Shown: positions 54,656-63,855 of the stretch, one piece after another
Layout of the letters: each line of letters starts with the position of its first letter
Position numbering within the stretch: the stretch's first letter is position 1
NCBI GenBank assembly: GCA_009833045.1
Contig: WUUP01000002.1
Coordinates: forward strand, 372,001 to 436,000
Source: Saprospirales bacterium GYS_P2D
GTDB taxonomy: Bacteria; Bacteroidota; Bacteroidia; Chitinophagales; Saprospiraceae
DNA: 64,000 nucleotides
Direction of reading: 5' to 3'
Program-made: the position numbers and the translations under genes
Notes under the pieces: generated by a model
Seen by the model: only the letters and a program-made list of their open reading frames with translations
Databases searched by the model: none
Told to the model about the DNA's origin: nothing

Positions 54656-56953
54656 ATGAGACTGCTTTTAGTCTTCATCTCCTTACTAAGCACTGTGAAT
54701 ATTAGGGCTCAGTGTGAGCTAACTATCACAGGGTGGGTCACTGATCATCACAATGATGAATCACTCGAATATGCTAATGTACTCATCAGAGAGTCAGGCC
54801 AAGGCTCAACCTCTGATAGTACGGGCTACTTTGAGATAGGTGGTATATGCCCTGGAGAATATCATGTGACTGTGAGTCATATCGGATGTACACCTGAAGA
54901 GGTCCTAATCCGAATCTCTAAGGATACATCGATCACTGTGTATCTCGAGCATCACAGTGAAATGATCCACGAAGTAATAGTCGAAGGCAAGAGCAGTCTC
55001 AATAGCCATACAGAAGAGAAAAAAGAAATCAGCGAGGTGCAGATCAGACAAAATACTGGTCTGTCTCTCGCTGAACTGAGTGCTACGATATCTGGAGTAT
55101 CCAGTCTTAAAAATGGATCTGGTCTCGCTAAACCTGTCATCCATGGACTATACGGCAATCGTGTAGTCGTACTCAACCAAGGAATGCAGCAAGCAGGACA
55201 GCAATGGGGCAATGATCACGCTCCCGAAATCGACCCTAATAGTGTCAATCAGATCAGCGTCATCAAAGGTGCATCAGCTCTCAGATATGGGAGCTCAGCG
55301 ATAGGTGGTGTGCTGTCAGTGTCATCCGCAGCTATCCCACTCGAGCCACATCTGCATGGACACGCCAGATATGCCTATCAATCTAATGGAAGAGGACATC
55401 TCATTAACACGTCCATATATCAAGGTAAAGAAAAATGGAAATGGCGGCTCAATGCTACCTATAACCTGCGAGGAGATGTCTCAGCCCCTGACTACTATCT
55501 TACTAACACTGGTAAAGACGAAAAATCAATACTGCTACAGCTCGAGCATACCCTCAGTGCTAAAACCACTGTAGACGGTGTATTCAGCTACTATGATGTC
55601 AATCAGGGCATCCTACGTGGTAGTCACATTGGCAATCTGACAGACCTCAATGATGCAATCATTAGAGACGTCCCTTTTTATACAGCTGATTCTTTCAGCT
55701 ATAGCATCAACGCTCCGAGGCAAAAAGTAAATCATACACTATCAAAAATAAACTTGCTACATTTTTTTAATGACAATCAATATCTGCGTATCAACTATGG
55801 AAATCAGATAAATAATCGTGCTGAATATGATGTGAGAAGAGGTAATAGATCAGACCGACCAGTACTCAACCTGAAGATGATTGCAAATAATCTCGACCTG
55901 AGCTATCATCATGAATCTGACCTACACAAATGGACTATCGGTCTCCAAAATGCTCATAGAGACAATACTAATAATCCTGGCACTGGTATCATACCCCTCA
56001 TACCAAACTACAGGATGATACAAACCAGCCCATATCTGATCTGGGAAAGAGAAGTAGCCGATGTAGAAATAGAGGCAGGAATCAGGTCAGACATACGTAG
56101 ACTACAAGTAGCTCGGATAGATCCGGTCGACAATGATAACATCCTGAGATCAGTAGATCACTATTATAATTATGCAGCTTCACTGGGAGCTAAATATCAC
56201 CCCTCTCATGCCTATGACATCCTCCTCAGTATGAATCTCGCTAAAAGAGCTCCGGAAGTAAATGAGTTATATTCATTTGGCTTACACCAAGGGGTAGCTG
56301 GTATCGAAGAAGGCAATGAAAACCTGAATTCTGAACAATCTATCAAAGCTCTCATCACTCAGCACATAGACATAAAAGATAAGGTCTGGATCGAGCTCAG
56401 CAGCTACTATCAGCACATCAGAGACTATATCTATCTCAATCCTCAGTCAGAGCCCAGACTAACTATCAGAGGAGCATTCCCTGTGTTCAAATATGAACAA
56501 ACTAACGCACGTATCTATGGCTTAGACGGTAGCATAGCAGCTTCTATCAGTGATCGCTGGTCTGCCCATATGGGATATGCTATGGTAAGAGGTACAGATC
56601 TGACTAATGATACCTACTTGGTATTTATGCCTCAAGACAACGTCAATCTGTCTATCAAAAGCTACGTATCAAACGATATCATCAAAAATGGCAGCATCGC
56701 TATTACCCCTTCATACCATTGGCGTCAAAACCGCTTAACAACTGAACAAGATTTTTTAGTACCGCCAGATGGATATTTTTTAATCGACATGAGTGTCAAT
56801 ACTGATCTATCCATAGGTAAATCAAACTGGAATGCATCGCTCACCATCAGCAATCTGATGAATACATCCTATCGAAACTATCTGAACCGACTACGCTACT
56901 ACGCTGATGATGAAGGAAGAAATGTCCGACTCGTCCTACAATACAACTTCTAA
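54656..56953 (+). CDS. TonB-dependent outer-membrane receptor
   Basis: The 765-residue protein has a signal peptide, a carboxypeptidase-regulatory-like domain (ITGWVTDHHNDESLEYANVLI to about residue 110), a plug (GLYGNRVVVLNQGMQQAGQQWGNDHAPEID; SALRYGSSAIGGVLSV) and a 22-strand barrel with a final aromatic residue (VRLVLQYNF). The plug motif with GNDHAPEID resembles receptors of the zinc/metal group more than siderophore receptors; substrate assignment rests on that and on the His-rich gene upstream. It is the last gene of the unit and overlaps the convergent GH26 gene by 4 nt. Confidence 0.85.
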   Translation: MRLLLVFISLLSTVNIRAQCELTITGWVTDHHNDESLEYANVLIRESGQGSTSDSTGYFEIGGICPGEYHVTVSHIGCTPEEVLIRISKDTSITVYLEHHSEMIHEVIVEGKSSLNSHTEEKKEISEVQIRQNTGLSLAELSATISGVSSLKNGSGLAKPVIHGLYGNRVVVLNQGMQQAGQQWGNDHAPEIDPNSVNQISVIKGASALRYGSSAIGGVLSVSSAAIPLEPHLHGHARYAYQSNGRGHLINTSIYQGKEKWKWRLNATYNLRGDVSAPDYYLTNTGKDEKSILLQLEHTLSAKTTVDGVFSYYDVNQGILRGSHIGNLTDLNDAIIRDVPFYTADSFSYSINAPRQKVNHTLSKINLLHFFNDNQYLRINYGNQINNRAEYDVRRGNRSDRPVLNLKMIANNLDLSYHHESDLHKWTIGLQNAHRDNTNNPGTGIIPLIPNYRMIQTSPYLIWEREVADVEIEAGIRSDIRRLQVARIDPVDNDNILRSVDHYYNYAASLGAKYHPSHAYDILLSMNLAKRAPEVNELYSFGLHQGVAGIEEGNENLNSEQSIKALITQHIDIKDKVWIELSSYYQHIRDYIYLNPQSEPRLTIRGAFPVFKYEQTNARIYGLDGSIAASISDRWSAHMGYAMVRGTDLTNDTYLVFMPQDNVNLSIKSYVSNDIIKNGSIAITPSYHWRQNRLTTEQDFLVPPDGYFLIDMSVNTDLSIGKSNWNASLTISNLMNTSYRNYLNRLRYYADDEGRNVRLVLQYNF

Positions 56954-58065
56954 TAAATACCAGGTAGATCCGAGACAAACCACGTCATCTCATCCTCATA
57001 AAATCGCATAAAGTCGGGCACGCAGCTATGTCCTGGTACAGGGCCATAGTGGTGATCTGGACGGTCATGCTCATGGTTAGCATTTCGCCAAGTGAGTATA
57101 TAGGTGATACGGCTTGCGATAGGATCATTTTTGATGGGATATAGGAGACGCTCAGTCCACCAACTCTCATCAGGTATAGCCTCACTACCAGTCTCCGTCA
57201 GGGCAGCTATCTTACCACGGTCAGCAGCCAGCTGAGCCACTATGCGTAGCCGTCTGACGAGCTCATCACTACTCCCGTGATCTCCTACATCGTGATAGTC
57301 ATCCAGACCCAACAGATCTACATAGTCGTCACCTGGATAGCACTCGAGATAGTGCCCCGCATCTCTGAACACATCCGGAGAATATCCATACAGCAAATGA
57401 TGTACACCTCGCTCCTCACGAAGATAGTCGACGGTATATCGCCACAGGGCTATATACTCCTCCGGAGTACAGTGCGGCTGCCCCCACCAAAACCATGAAC
57501 CTGTATGCTCATGAAAGGGTCTGAAAATGATGGGTATCTTTTTCTTAAATATGAATCCAACCCTCAGCGAATGGGCAAAGTCAGCAAATGCATCTAATCG
57601 CTGGCGATACAGCTCATGATGAGAGCCTCCTGGCAATATGCTTGCCACTACTCTCTCTCCAGTATCCCATGCATTACCTCCGGTGAGCGGATTGTCCATA
57701 TGCCAGCTGATGGTACTGATGCCGCCCATCTTATAGACCTGCTTGATCCAATCTCGCATATGATCAAAACTGACTTTGTCAAGATTGCGATCTTGCTGAC
57801 CTATCTTGCCCACATCCCAACCAAAAACTGCTGGAAAGTCCCCACATACATCATTGACATCAGAACGACGTTTGTGATATTCATTCCAGTGATAACCATA
57901 GGACAGCGCATCTTGATGTCCATATAGGATATGGTCCTCCTGCACCTCTCTCAGACTCTCAAATAAGCGCACCGTAGCACGAGTAGCTGATGGATCGATA
58001 GGCTGTGCATTCGCCGCTAAGGCAAATAGGCATAGGATAAAAAGAGTGATATAATGGCGCCGCAT
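56950..58065 (-). CDS. Family 26 glycoside hydrolase (beta-mannanase-like), secreted
   Basis: The 371-residue protein has a signal peptide (MRRHYITLFILCLFALAANA) and a (beta/alpha)8 barrel with the acid/base Glu186 in FRPFHEHTGSWFWWG and nucleophile Glu291 in ALTETGSEA, the GH26 pair. Other hallmarks are YGHQDALSYGYHW and WHMDNP. It cuts beta-1,4-mannan or related glycans. It is not in a recognisable polysaccharide-utilisation locus (no SusCD pair here), and there is no carbohydrate-binding or T9SS C-terminal domain. Confidence 0.9.
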   Translation of the reverse strand: MRRHYITLFILCLFALAANAQPIDPSATRATVRLFESLREVQEDHILYGHQDALSYGYHWNEYHKRRSDVNDVCGDFPAVFGWDVGKIGQQDRNLDKVSFDHMRDWIKQVYKMGGISTISWHMDNPLTGGNAWDTGERVVASILPGGSHHELYRQRLDAFADFAHSLRVGFIFKKKIPIIFRPFHEHTGSWFWWGQPHCTPEEYIALWRYTVDYLREERGVHHLLYGYSPDVFRDAGHYLECYPGDDYVDLLGLDDYHDVGDHGSSDELVRRLRIVAQLAADRGKIAALTETGSEAIPDESWWTERLLYPIKNDPIASRITYILTWRNANHEHDRPDHHYGPVPGHSCVPDFMRFYEDEMTWFVSDLPGIY

Positions 58066-58136
58066 GATATATAGATCTGTATTTGCTCAATGTATGGCAT
58101 CACAGCGTCATCTAAAGCACACTCACTACGACAAGA

Positions 58137-60080
58137 CTACTCCGCCGAGCTCAGCTCCAATGCCGCTACATCGACGGTCACTCGATCGATGATCGTCTGT
58201 AGTCGTTCTGGCACCTCCTCTTGATATCGACCTCCTATGTGCTGAGCTAAGAAGCGCTCACACTCCGCTAAAAAGGCCATACTATTATCTGGATTAGCGA
58301 ATCCATGTCCCTCATCTGGAAAATTGAGATAAGAAACATCCAGCCCATGATCTCTCATGGCAATAGCGATCTGATCAGATTCTGCTGTCTTCACTCGTGG
58401 ATCATTGTCTCCCTGAGCGACGAGTAGCGGCGCCTTGATATGCTCTGCATGAAAGAAGGGCGACTTTTTCTTCAGCTGCGCTCTACCCTCTTCAGTATTA
58501 GGATCTCCAAGTCGGAGGTGAAACATCTCACGTACTGACTCCCAGTATGGCGGGATAGTCTCCAGGAGGGTAAAAAGATTAGACGGACCGACGATACTGA
58601 CACCACAGGCATATACATCTGGCGTGAATGCTAATCCTGCTAAAGTAGCATAGCCTCCATAGCTCCCACCCATGATTGCGATTTTGTCTGCCTGAGCTAT
58701 GCCTTTATCTATAAGATATTGCGCTCCAGCGGTGATATCATCCTGCATCGTCTCTCCCCAAGCACCATTGCCCAGATTGAGAAAATGCTTACCATAGCCA
58801 GTCGAGCCTCTGAAGTTGGGCTGTAGGACTGCGTAGCCCCGATTAGCCAAAAACTGTGCGTATGAATTATAGCCCCAATAATCACGAGCCCATGGCCCTC
58901 CGTGCACGAAGACTACTGCCGGCAGATTTTTAGTGGCGCCTTTCGGCAAAGTCAAATACGCAGGTATCTCGAGACCGTCCAGCGACTGATATCTCACTGG
59001 CTGCATCTCACAGAGCTCCTCCACTGGTAGCTCAGGTCTCGGCTGGTACAAGAATGTCAACTCTCGAGAAGCCCTGTCAAACAGGTAAGCCGCACCTGGA
59101 TCTGTATCACTATTAGCATAGACGATGTAGCGCTGCTGATCTGTAGTACTGGACCCAAATGACACCTCAGCTGCTGGAAACTGCTCCTGAAGCCACTGAT
59201 AGTCAGCCTCGTATGCTGCATCTCGCCAATAGATACGAGTGCGATCTCCGACATAGCTCGTAGCGACCAGCTCATCAGTCAGTTCGCTGAATACAGTACC
59301 GCCAAAATCCACTTGGCCTTCAGGATCAGACTCTATTTTTTCTAATTTTTTAGACTCGAGGTCAAGTAGATAGAGCGTGGTCAGGTCTGTATCTCCGATA
59401 TTAGTGATGAGGTGTACTCGACCATCTTTGTGAAATCTCGATGGCGATATCGTCTCCTCAAAACTACAACTCATGATGCTCTCCCACTCTCCATCTTGCA
59501 GCTGGAGTAGCTCCGTGCCACCATCTGGCAGACTGCGTGTAGCGAGCCTCAGATGATCCTCGAGATCAAAATAAACAGCATTATAGTTGATCGTATTCTC
59601 CATCATGAGCCTGCGCTCACCAGTGCGGATGTCTATCTCATAGAGATCATGCCATGCTGGATCACGATCATTGAGCCCAATGAAGAGCTTATCATGATCA
59701 GACCTCGGCACTCGATAGATGAATGCTCGGACATTGTCCAGATCCGTCAGATTAATGGATGCGGGGACCTGTCCGGCGGATGCCTGCGATGGATCTACGG
59801 CGTAGACATGATAGTTTTCGTCACCACCTTTGTCCTGTACATAGAGGATGTACTGACTGTCTCGACTCCAGAAGTATCCACTGATCGGACGGTTTTGATC
59901 TTCGGTCACTGGCAGTGCCTCCTCAAATGCCGCATCCACTGGCTTGACCCAGATATTCCTGACTCCATTGAGTGGTTTGATGAATGAGATGAAGCGACCA
60001 TCAGGGCTGATCTGGCCTCCAGATATTTTAGGATTACCAAAGAATATCTCTCGATCTATGAGACTTGCTGTCAGTGTCAT
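58137..60080 (-). CDS. S9-family prolyl oligopeptidase
   Basis: The 647-residue serine peptidase has an N-terminal beta-propeller (WD-like repeats, for example GQISPDGRFISFI, YFWSRDSQYILYVQD) and a C-terminal alpha/beta-hydrolase domain with Ser473 in GGSYGGYA, Asp560 in GDNDPRVK and His592 in DEGHGF. It cleaves short peptides, typically after proline or as acylaminoacyl peptides. There is no signal peptide, so it is cytosolic. It has its own promoter region, set off from the upstream strong terminator at 60158-60185. Confidence 0.93.
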   Translation of the reverse strand: MTLTASLIDREIFFGNPKISGGQISPDGRFISFIKPLNGVRNIWVKPVDAAFEEALPVTEDQNRPISGYFWSRDSQYILYVQDKGGDENYHVYAVDPSQASAGQVPASINLTDLDNVRAFIYRVPRSDHDKLFIGLNDRDPAWHDLYEIDIRTGERRLMMENTINYNAVYFDLEDHLRLATRSLPDGGTELLQLQDGEWESIMSCSFEETISPSRFHKDGRVHLITNIGDTDLTTLYLLDLESKKLEKIESDPEGQVDFGGTVFSELTDELVATSYVGDRTRIYWRDAAYEADYQWLQEQFPAAEVSFGSSTTDQQRYIVYANSDTDPGAAYLFDRASRELTFLYQPRPELPVEELCEMQPVRYQSLDGLEIPAYLTLPKGATKNLPAVVFVHGGPWARDYWGYNSYAQFLANRGYAVLQPNFRGSTGYGKHFLNLGNGAWGETMQDDITAGAQYLIDKGIAQADKIAIMGGSYGGYATLAGLAFTPDVYACGVSIVGPSNLFTLLETIPPYWESVREMFHLRLGDPNTEEGRAQLKKKSPFFHAEHIKAPLLVAQGDNDPRVKTAESDQIAIAMRDHGLDVSYLNFPDEGHGFANPDNSMAFLAECERFLAQHIGGRYQEEVPERLQTIIDRVTVDVAALELSSAE

Positions 60081-60157
60081 ATAGTGGGATTTAATTTTAT
60101 CTGAACGTAAAAATAAGCAACAAAGAAAATGAAAATATGATTAGCGAAAGAAGGCAT

Positions 60158-60185
60158 AAAAAAAGGCGGAGATGCCTCTCCGCCT
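60158..60185 (-). terminator. Strong Rho-independent terminator without an intact upstream gene
   Basis: Perfect 9-bp stem (arms AGGCGGAGA and TCTCCGCCT, four-base loop), followed on the minus strand by TTTTTTT. The only gene upstream on that strand is a relic or a small RNA. Confidence 0.85.
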
Positions 60186-60206
60186 CAATAGTAACAGGTA
60201 ATCTAA

Positions 60207-60245
60207 TTACTTAACAACTTTCTTAATTAATTGACCGTTGTTGCC
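60207..60245 (-). pseudogene. Possible remnant of a T9SS-secreted protein C terminus
   Basis: On the minus strand, twelve open codons read GNNGQLIKKVVK and a stop, preceded in frame by a TAG. The LIKKVVK-type end is usual for type A T9SS C-terminal sorting domains. It lies 22 nt before the strong terminator. The match is short, so it may be chance. Confidence 0.25.
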
Positions 60246-60368
60246 CTATTTTTGGGTTGACGTATGATAAAACTAAAACTATATGCAGTTATCTTAACGA
60301 TTGTGAAGGTAAGGCAAGCCACTTTAAATATTATCCCCATAAATGGGTATTTTAACATTTAGCTTCTC

Positions 60369-60412
60369 TTAAATTTCACCCTACACGGGTTTCGATTTTA
60401 AATTTCATCCTA
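60369..60412. repeat. Pair of 15-bp direct repeats upstream of AraC-family gene
   Basis: TTAAATTTCACCCTA (60369-60383) and TTAAATTTCATCCTA (60398-60412) differ by one base and start 29 bp apart. The second ends 16 nt before the start of an AraC-family regulator, whose kind binds direct repeats, so autoregulation is a possibility. Confidence 0.45.
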
Positions 60413-60427
60413 TTTAAGATATTTTAT

Positions 60428-61228
60428 TTGATAAATATTCAAACATATCGACCCTCTCACTCTGCTCTCGTCGAACGAATATGGCTCCTGACTACAGATC
60501 ACCAAAATCAGCAGATCACACAGCCTCCGACCACCTATTCTAACATATTGATCCCATTAGACGGCGGATCATTCACATTGGATGGCATTCTGCTACAGAC
60601 GCCTCATTTGAGCAGAATGAGCTTCAAGGAATCTAAATGGTCGTACTCTCCCTCCTCGACCTTCCTCGGAATACGGCTCTACGCTCATGGTCTTTATCCA
60701 TTAATCGGCTCAGTCAGTGGAGATATTGATTTGGCTGAAAGCCAAATGATAAAAAATATCATAACAACACTCCCAAAAAATACTAAAGCGATACCCCTCG
60801 AAACCATAGCTGCCCAAATCAAGGATATCATCTCTCGCCACAGCAACACTCTAAGACTCCAAGAAGTGTCTCTGATGAAAGAACTGTATGAATACTTTAG
60901 ATGGTCTGATGGAGAGGTGAGTCTACAGGACTTCTGCCAATCAAGAGGCATATCCAGCCTGACTCTCAATCGTCGCTGCTCCAAGATCATCGGTATGACA
61001 CCAAAGCGCTATGAGCGGCTCATCAAATTCAGAAGAGCGCTGTGTCAAGTCATCGACTCTGATCTATCACTTACCGATATTGGTCATGAGACGGGCTACT
61101 TTGATCAAGCTCACTTTATCAAGGAGTTCAAATGGTTTGTCAATAAGACACCCAAAAGCTACCAACATCTCGCTGAGGGCCTGGATAATCAAGATGCTCC
61201 GCTGCAATACAACTTCAGGCTGCTCTAA
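60428..61228 (+). CDS. AraC-family transcriptional regulator
   Basis: The 266-residue product has an N-terminal effector-like domain (IQTYRPSHSALVERIWLL; DGGSFTLDG) and a C-terminal double helix-turn-helix (about 170-255: VSLQDFCQSRGISSLTLNRRCSKIIGMTPKRYERLIKFRRAL; LTDIGHETGYFDQAHFIKEFKWFVNKTPKSYQ). The start is TTG at 60428; no ATG precedes the domain and a TAA lies upstream. It is probably the regulator of the MFS transporter gene 76 nt downstream and may also bind the direct repeats before its own gene. Effector unknown. Confidence 0.85.
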   Translation: MINIQTYRPSHSALVERIWLLTTDHQNQQITQPPTTYSNILIPLDGGSFTLDGILLQTPHLSRMSFKESKWSYSPSSTFLGIRLYAHGLYPLIGSVSGDIDLAESQMIKNIITTLPKNTKAIPLETIAAQIKDIISRHSNTLRLQEVSLMKELYEYFRWSDGEVSLQDFCQSRGISSLTLNRRCSKIIGMTPKRYERLIKFRRALCQVIDSDLSLTDIGHETGYFDQAHFIKEFKWFVNKTPKSYQHLAEGLDNQDAPLQYNFRLL

Positions 61229-61304
61229 AGCAAATTGATAGAATTTTACAATTCTGTCTTCGCTACACCTCCTACTTTAGCACATATTCGCTAAACTCGT
61301 CATC

Positions 61305-62441
61305 ATGCAGCCAAGGATAGCCGTCATACTGTATTTTTTTGTAAATGGATTAATCTTCTCTACTTGGGCCAGTCGGATCCCAGATATCATGACTCGCTAC
61401 GATATTGATAATGGACAGATGGGTTTCATTCTTCTCTCGCACTCGATAGGAGCCTTCTTAGCGATGCCAGTGACCGGGTATCTGATCAATCAGCATGGGA
61501 GCAGACGTATCACCATGATATCAGCTTTACTGTTTTGTTTGTTCTTCAGTACCGTGGTATTGGCTCCCAATTATCTGATTCTGTTTATTCCTTTCTTTCT
61601 CATGGGAGCGTCGACGGGCGTCATGGATGTAGCCATGAATGCGCAAGCCGTCGACGTCGAGCAGCTGATGGATCGACCGATCATGACTTTCTTTCATGCG
61701 ATGTTCAGCATCGGCATGGTGGTCGGAGGAATAGTCGGTGGCTATTTTATTTCGCAAGGATTAGCGATGTCTACACACTTTTGGAGCATCGCAGCTCTGG
61801 CTGTGATTGTAATATCAGTGGCGAGATCAGGATTGCTGTCTTCATCGCAAAGTCCTCAAGAAGATGAAGAAGAGGCTCCATTCTTAGTGATGCCCAGGGG
61901 GGCCGTCATCGGTCTGGGTATCATCGCCTTCTGCTGTATGATCGGTGAGGGAGCCATGTCCGACTGGAGCACTAACTATATGAAAAACATTATGATTGCT
62001 CCAGAGAGTTTGATCACCTTTGGGCTGACAGGTTTTGCTGGAGCGATGACGCTGGGGAGACTTTTTGGTGATCAGTTCAGAGTGCGATATGGCGATCAGC
62101 GGGTGCTTTTTACTGGCGCTATCCTCTCGATCATCGGGATGCTCATCATCCTATCTAAGGTACATGTGTTTTTAGTGATACTGGGATTTGGCATAGTAGG
62201 TCTGGGACTATCCAATATCGTCCCCATAGCCTATAGCCTGTCAGGTAGCCTACCCAACATCCCTGCTGGTACAGGCATCGCTATGGTTACGACTATCGGC
62301 TACTCTGGCTTCATGCTGGGCCCACCACTGATAGGATTCATCGCAGACATATGGGATCTGAGAGTTGGGCTACTAATGATACTTATCTTATTCGTAGTTA
62401 TGTTTGGGATTCTCTTGCGGCGGCAGTCACATCAGGTGTGA
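61305..62441 (+). CDS. MFS transporter, YbjJ-like
   Basis: The 378-residue protein has about 12 helices, with AVILYFFVNGLIFSTWASRIPDIMTRYDI at the start, the MFS motif A-like YLINQHGSRR, and FFLMGASTGVMDVAMNAQAVDVEQ of the YbjJ/fucose-permease-like branch. Substrate unknown (members are linked with sugars or sugar acids). It follows the AraC regulator on the same strand. A small palindrome, AGAATT-TTAC-AATTCT, lies between them (61240-61255). Confidence 0.85.
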   Translation: MQPRIAVILYFFVNGLIFSTWASRIPDIMTRYDIDNGQMGFILLSHSIGAFLAMPVTGYLINQHGSRRITMISALLFCLFFSTVVLAPNYLILFIPFFLMGASTGVMDVAMNAQAVDVEQLMDRPIMTFFHAMFSIGMVVGGIVGGYFISQGLAMSTHFWSIAALAVIVISVARSGLLSSSQSPQEDEEEAPFLVMPRGAVIGLGIIAFCCMIGEGAMSDWSTNYMKNIMIAPESLITFGLTGFAGAMTLGRLFGDQFRVRYGDQRVLFTGAILSIIGMLIILSKVHVFLVILGFGIVGLGLSNIVPIAYSLSGSLPNIPAGTGIAMVTTIGYSGFMLGPPLIGFIADIWDLRVGLLMILILFVVMFGILLRRQSHQV

Positions 62442-62504
62442 TGAGATATAAAAATAGTATTTTGTACTTAGACTTAAAGATCATTATTCATTCTAACAGG
62501 ATAA

Positions 62505-62966
62505 ATGAACAAATACGATTATCTACCAGCTCTGATTGGTGTCTTGACCATTTCTTTTTGCTGTTGCAAAACCAAACAGCACTCATATCCGTGCTATGAT
62601 GCAAATAGCAAAGTTGCATTAGTAGCTCAACCAATAAAAGAAGAAAGCTATGAGGGATACCTATTCAGCAAAGACCACAATTCTTTTATTCCGCTTAAAG
62701 GAAAAAAAATCACCCCTTCAGAAGAAAATGTGAAATCTGCAGAAAATATACTTTCAATTTATCATGAATATGGCAAAGATTACAAGCGACAATATTTGGG
62801 ATCAGTAAGTAATTCAAATGACACCATAATCACAATAAGATTGCTTAGAAATGCTAAATCGGAAGATTGCTTTAGCAGTGTGGCAGCAATTGGTCTTGGT
62901 GAGTTCTATGAACAAAATCAAAGAGTGTATGACATCAATCTGGCCAAACAAACAATAACAGATTAA
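62505..62966 (+). CDS. Small lipoprotein-like protein, A-rich
   Basis: The 153-residue product has a hydrophobic N terminus with a CCC cluster (VLTISFCCCKTKQ) as possible lipobox. The remaining sequence (YEGYLFSKDHNSFIPLKGKKI; LLRNAKSEDCFSSVAAIGLGEFYEQNQRVY) belongs to no family I recognise. Codons are richer in A and T (AAA, GAA, ATA, TAT) than those of neighbours, suggesting recent acquisition. It ends 4 nt from the convergent flavin reductase gene. Confidence 0.6.
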   Translation: MNKYDYLPALIGVLTISFCCCKTKQHSYPCYDANSKVALVAQPIKEESYEGYLFSKDHNSFIPLKGKKITPSEENVKSAENILSIYHEYGKDYKRQYLGSVSNSNDTIITIRLLRNAKSEDCFSSVAAIGLGEFYEQNQRVYDINLAKQTITD

Positions 62967-62970
62967 CCCA

Positions 62971-63849
62971 TCAGGTGTGATGCATCAACAGCCCCCAAGC
63001 ATCATCAATACGTAGCTCCCCTATCCATCGCTGAGCTAATCGGTGATAATCCTCGACCGAAGCCTCTCCTTTTGATAGCTCTTGATAGGCAGGATCGTCC
63101 TGCCATAGCAGATTAGTATAGGCAGGTATTTGCTCGACATTGGCTAATCTCGCCAACTCGTTTCCTGTCAACACCGCACTTTCTTTGATAAGCTTTGGCA
63201 GTTGATCAAAGCCAATACCCTTTTTGGCCAAAGGCTTTGGTATAGAGAATAGGCTGTCAGGAGTGCATCGAGTATACCACATACCGCCCATGCGTCCGAC
63301 GAGATCAAGCTTCACCGTATCAAGTCTTCCGTCTGTGAGATACTGCTCCTGGATATGCATGAGTACGACTCGAGCTATGACGAGATTGCCAGCACCAGGA
63401 CCATCTCCCAGAGGGATCACTTGATCCACCGTACACTCCATAGCGATAGGCGCCTCCCCTACTCTGGGAGGCTGTACTTTCTCACTGGGCACCTGAGTCA
63501 GTCCTGCTTTGACGAATTCATTTACACCCTTATTATAAGCTGTACTCGAGAGTGACATCTGCTCGACGATATCATGATTCACGATATTGATGACTACCTC
63601 ACCGACCTCGAGCACATTGTCATGAGTATGCTTCGTGCTACTATCTCGACCACTGCGAGCTGGCGAAAAAACCAGAATCGGAGGATTGGAGCTGAACACA
63701 TTGAAAAAGCTAAAAGGGCTCAGATTGACTTCTCCTGTAGCGCTAATCGTACTCGCAAAGCAGATCGGTCGTGGCGCTACTGCTGATAGTAGGTAGTGAT
63801 GTAGCACTGGCTGAGACACAGTGGCAGGATCTATAGTTTTGATCGACAT
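62971..63849 (-). CDS. Flavin reductase-family protein
   Basis: The 292-residue product has an N-terminal flavin reductase domain (HHYLLSAVAPRPICFASTISATGEVNLSPFSFFNVFSSNPPILVFSPA; VGEAPIAMECTVDQVIPLGDGPGAGNLVIARV), which binds FMN. A helical C-terminal extension (about residues 190-292) is part of the subgroup seen beside aromatic catabolism genes. It lies 6 nt downstream of fumarylacetoacetase, so probably takes part in tyrosine or phenylalanine breakdown; its exact role is unproven. Confidence 0.85.
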   Translation of the reverse strand: MSIKTIDPATVSQPVLHHYLLSAVAPRPICFASTISATGEVNLSPFSFFNVFSSNPPILVFSPARSGRDSSTKHTHDNVLEVGEVVINIVNHDIVEQMSLSSTAYNKGVNEFVKAGLTQVPSEKVQPPRVGEAPIAMECTVDQVIPLGDGPGAGNLVIARVVLMHIQEQYLTDGRLDTVKLDLVGRMGGMWYTRCTPDSLFSIPKPLAKKGIGFDQLPKLIKESAVLTGNELARLANVEQIPAYTNLLWQDDPAYQELSKGEASVEDYHRLAQRWIGELRIDDAWGLLMHHT

Positions 63850-63855
63850 ATCTAC

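Larger units (their letters stand above)
60081..60427. other. Gene-free stretch between S9 peptidase and AraC gene
   Basis: 347 nt with no complete gene. It holds a strong minus-strand terminator (60158-60185), a short frame that looks like a gene end (60207-60245), and direct repeats before the AraC gene (60369-60412). The stretch is A+T-rich outside the terminator. Confidence 0.6.

Noticed and set aside
59553-59987. Open frame of 144 codons on the plus strand
   Set aside because: Antisense to the S9 peptidase propeller; no start context or domain.
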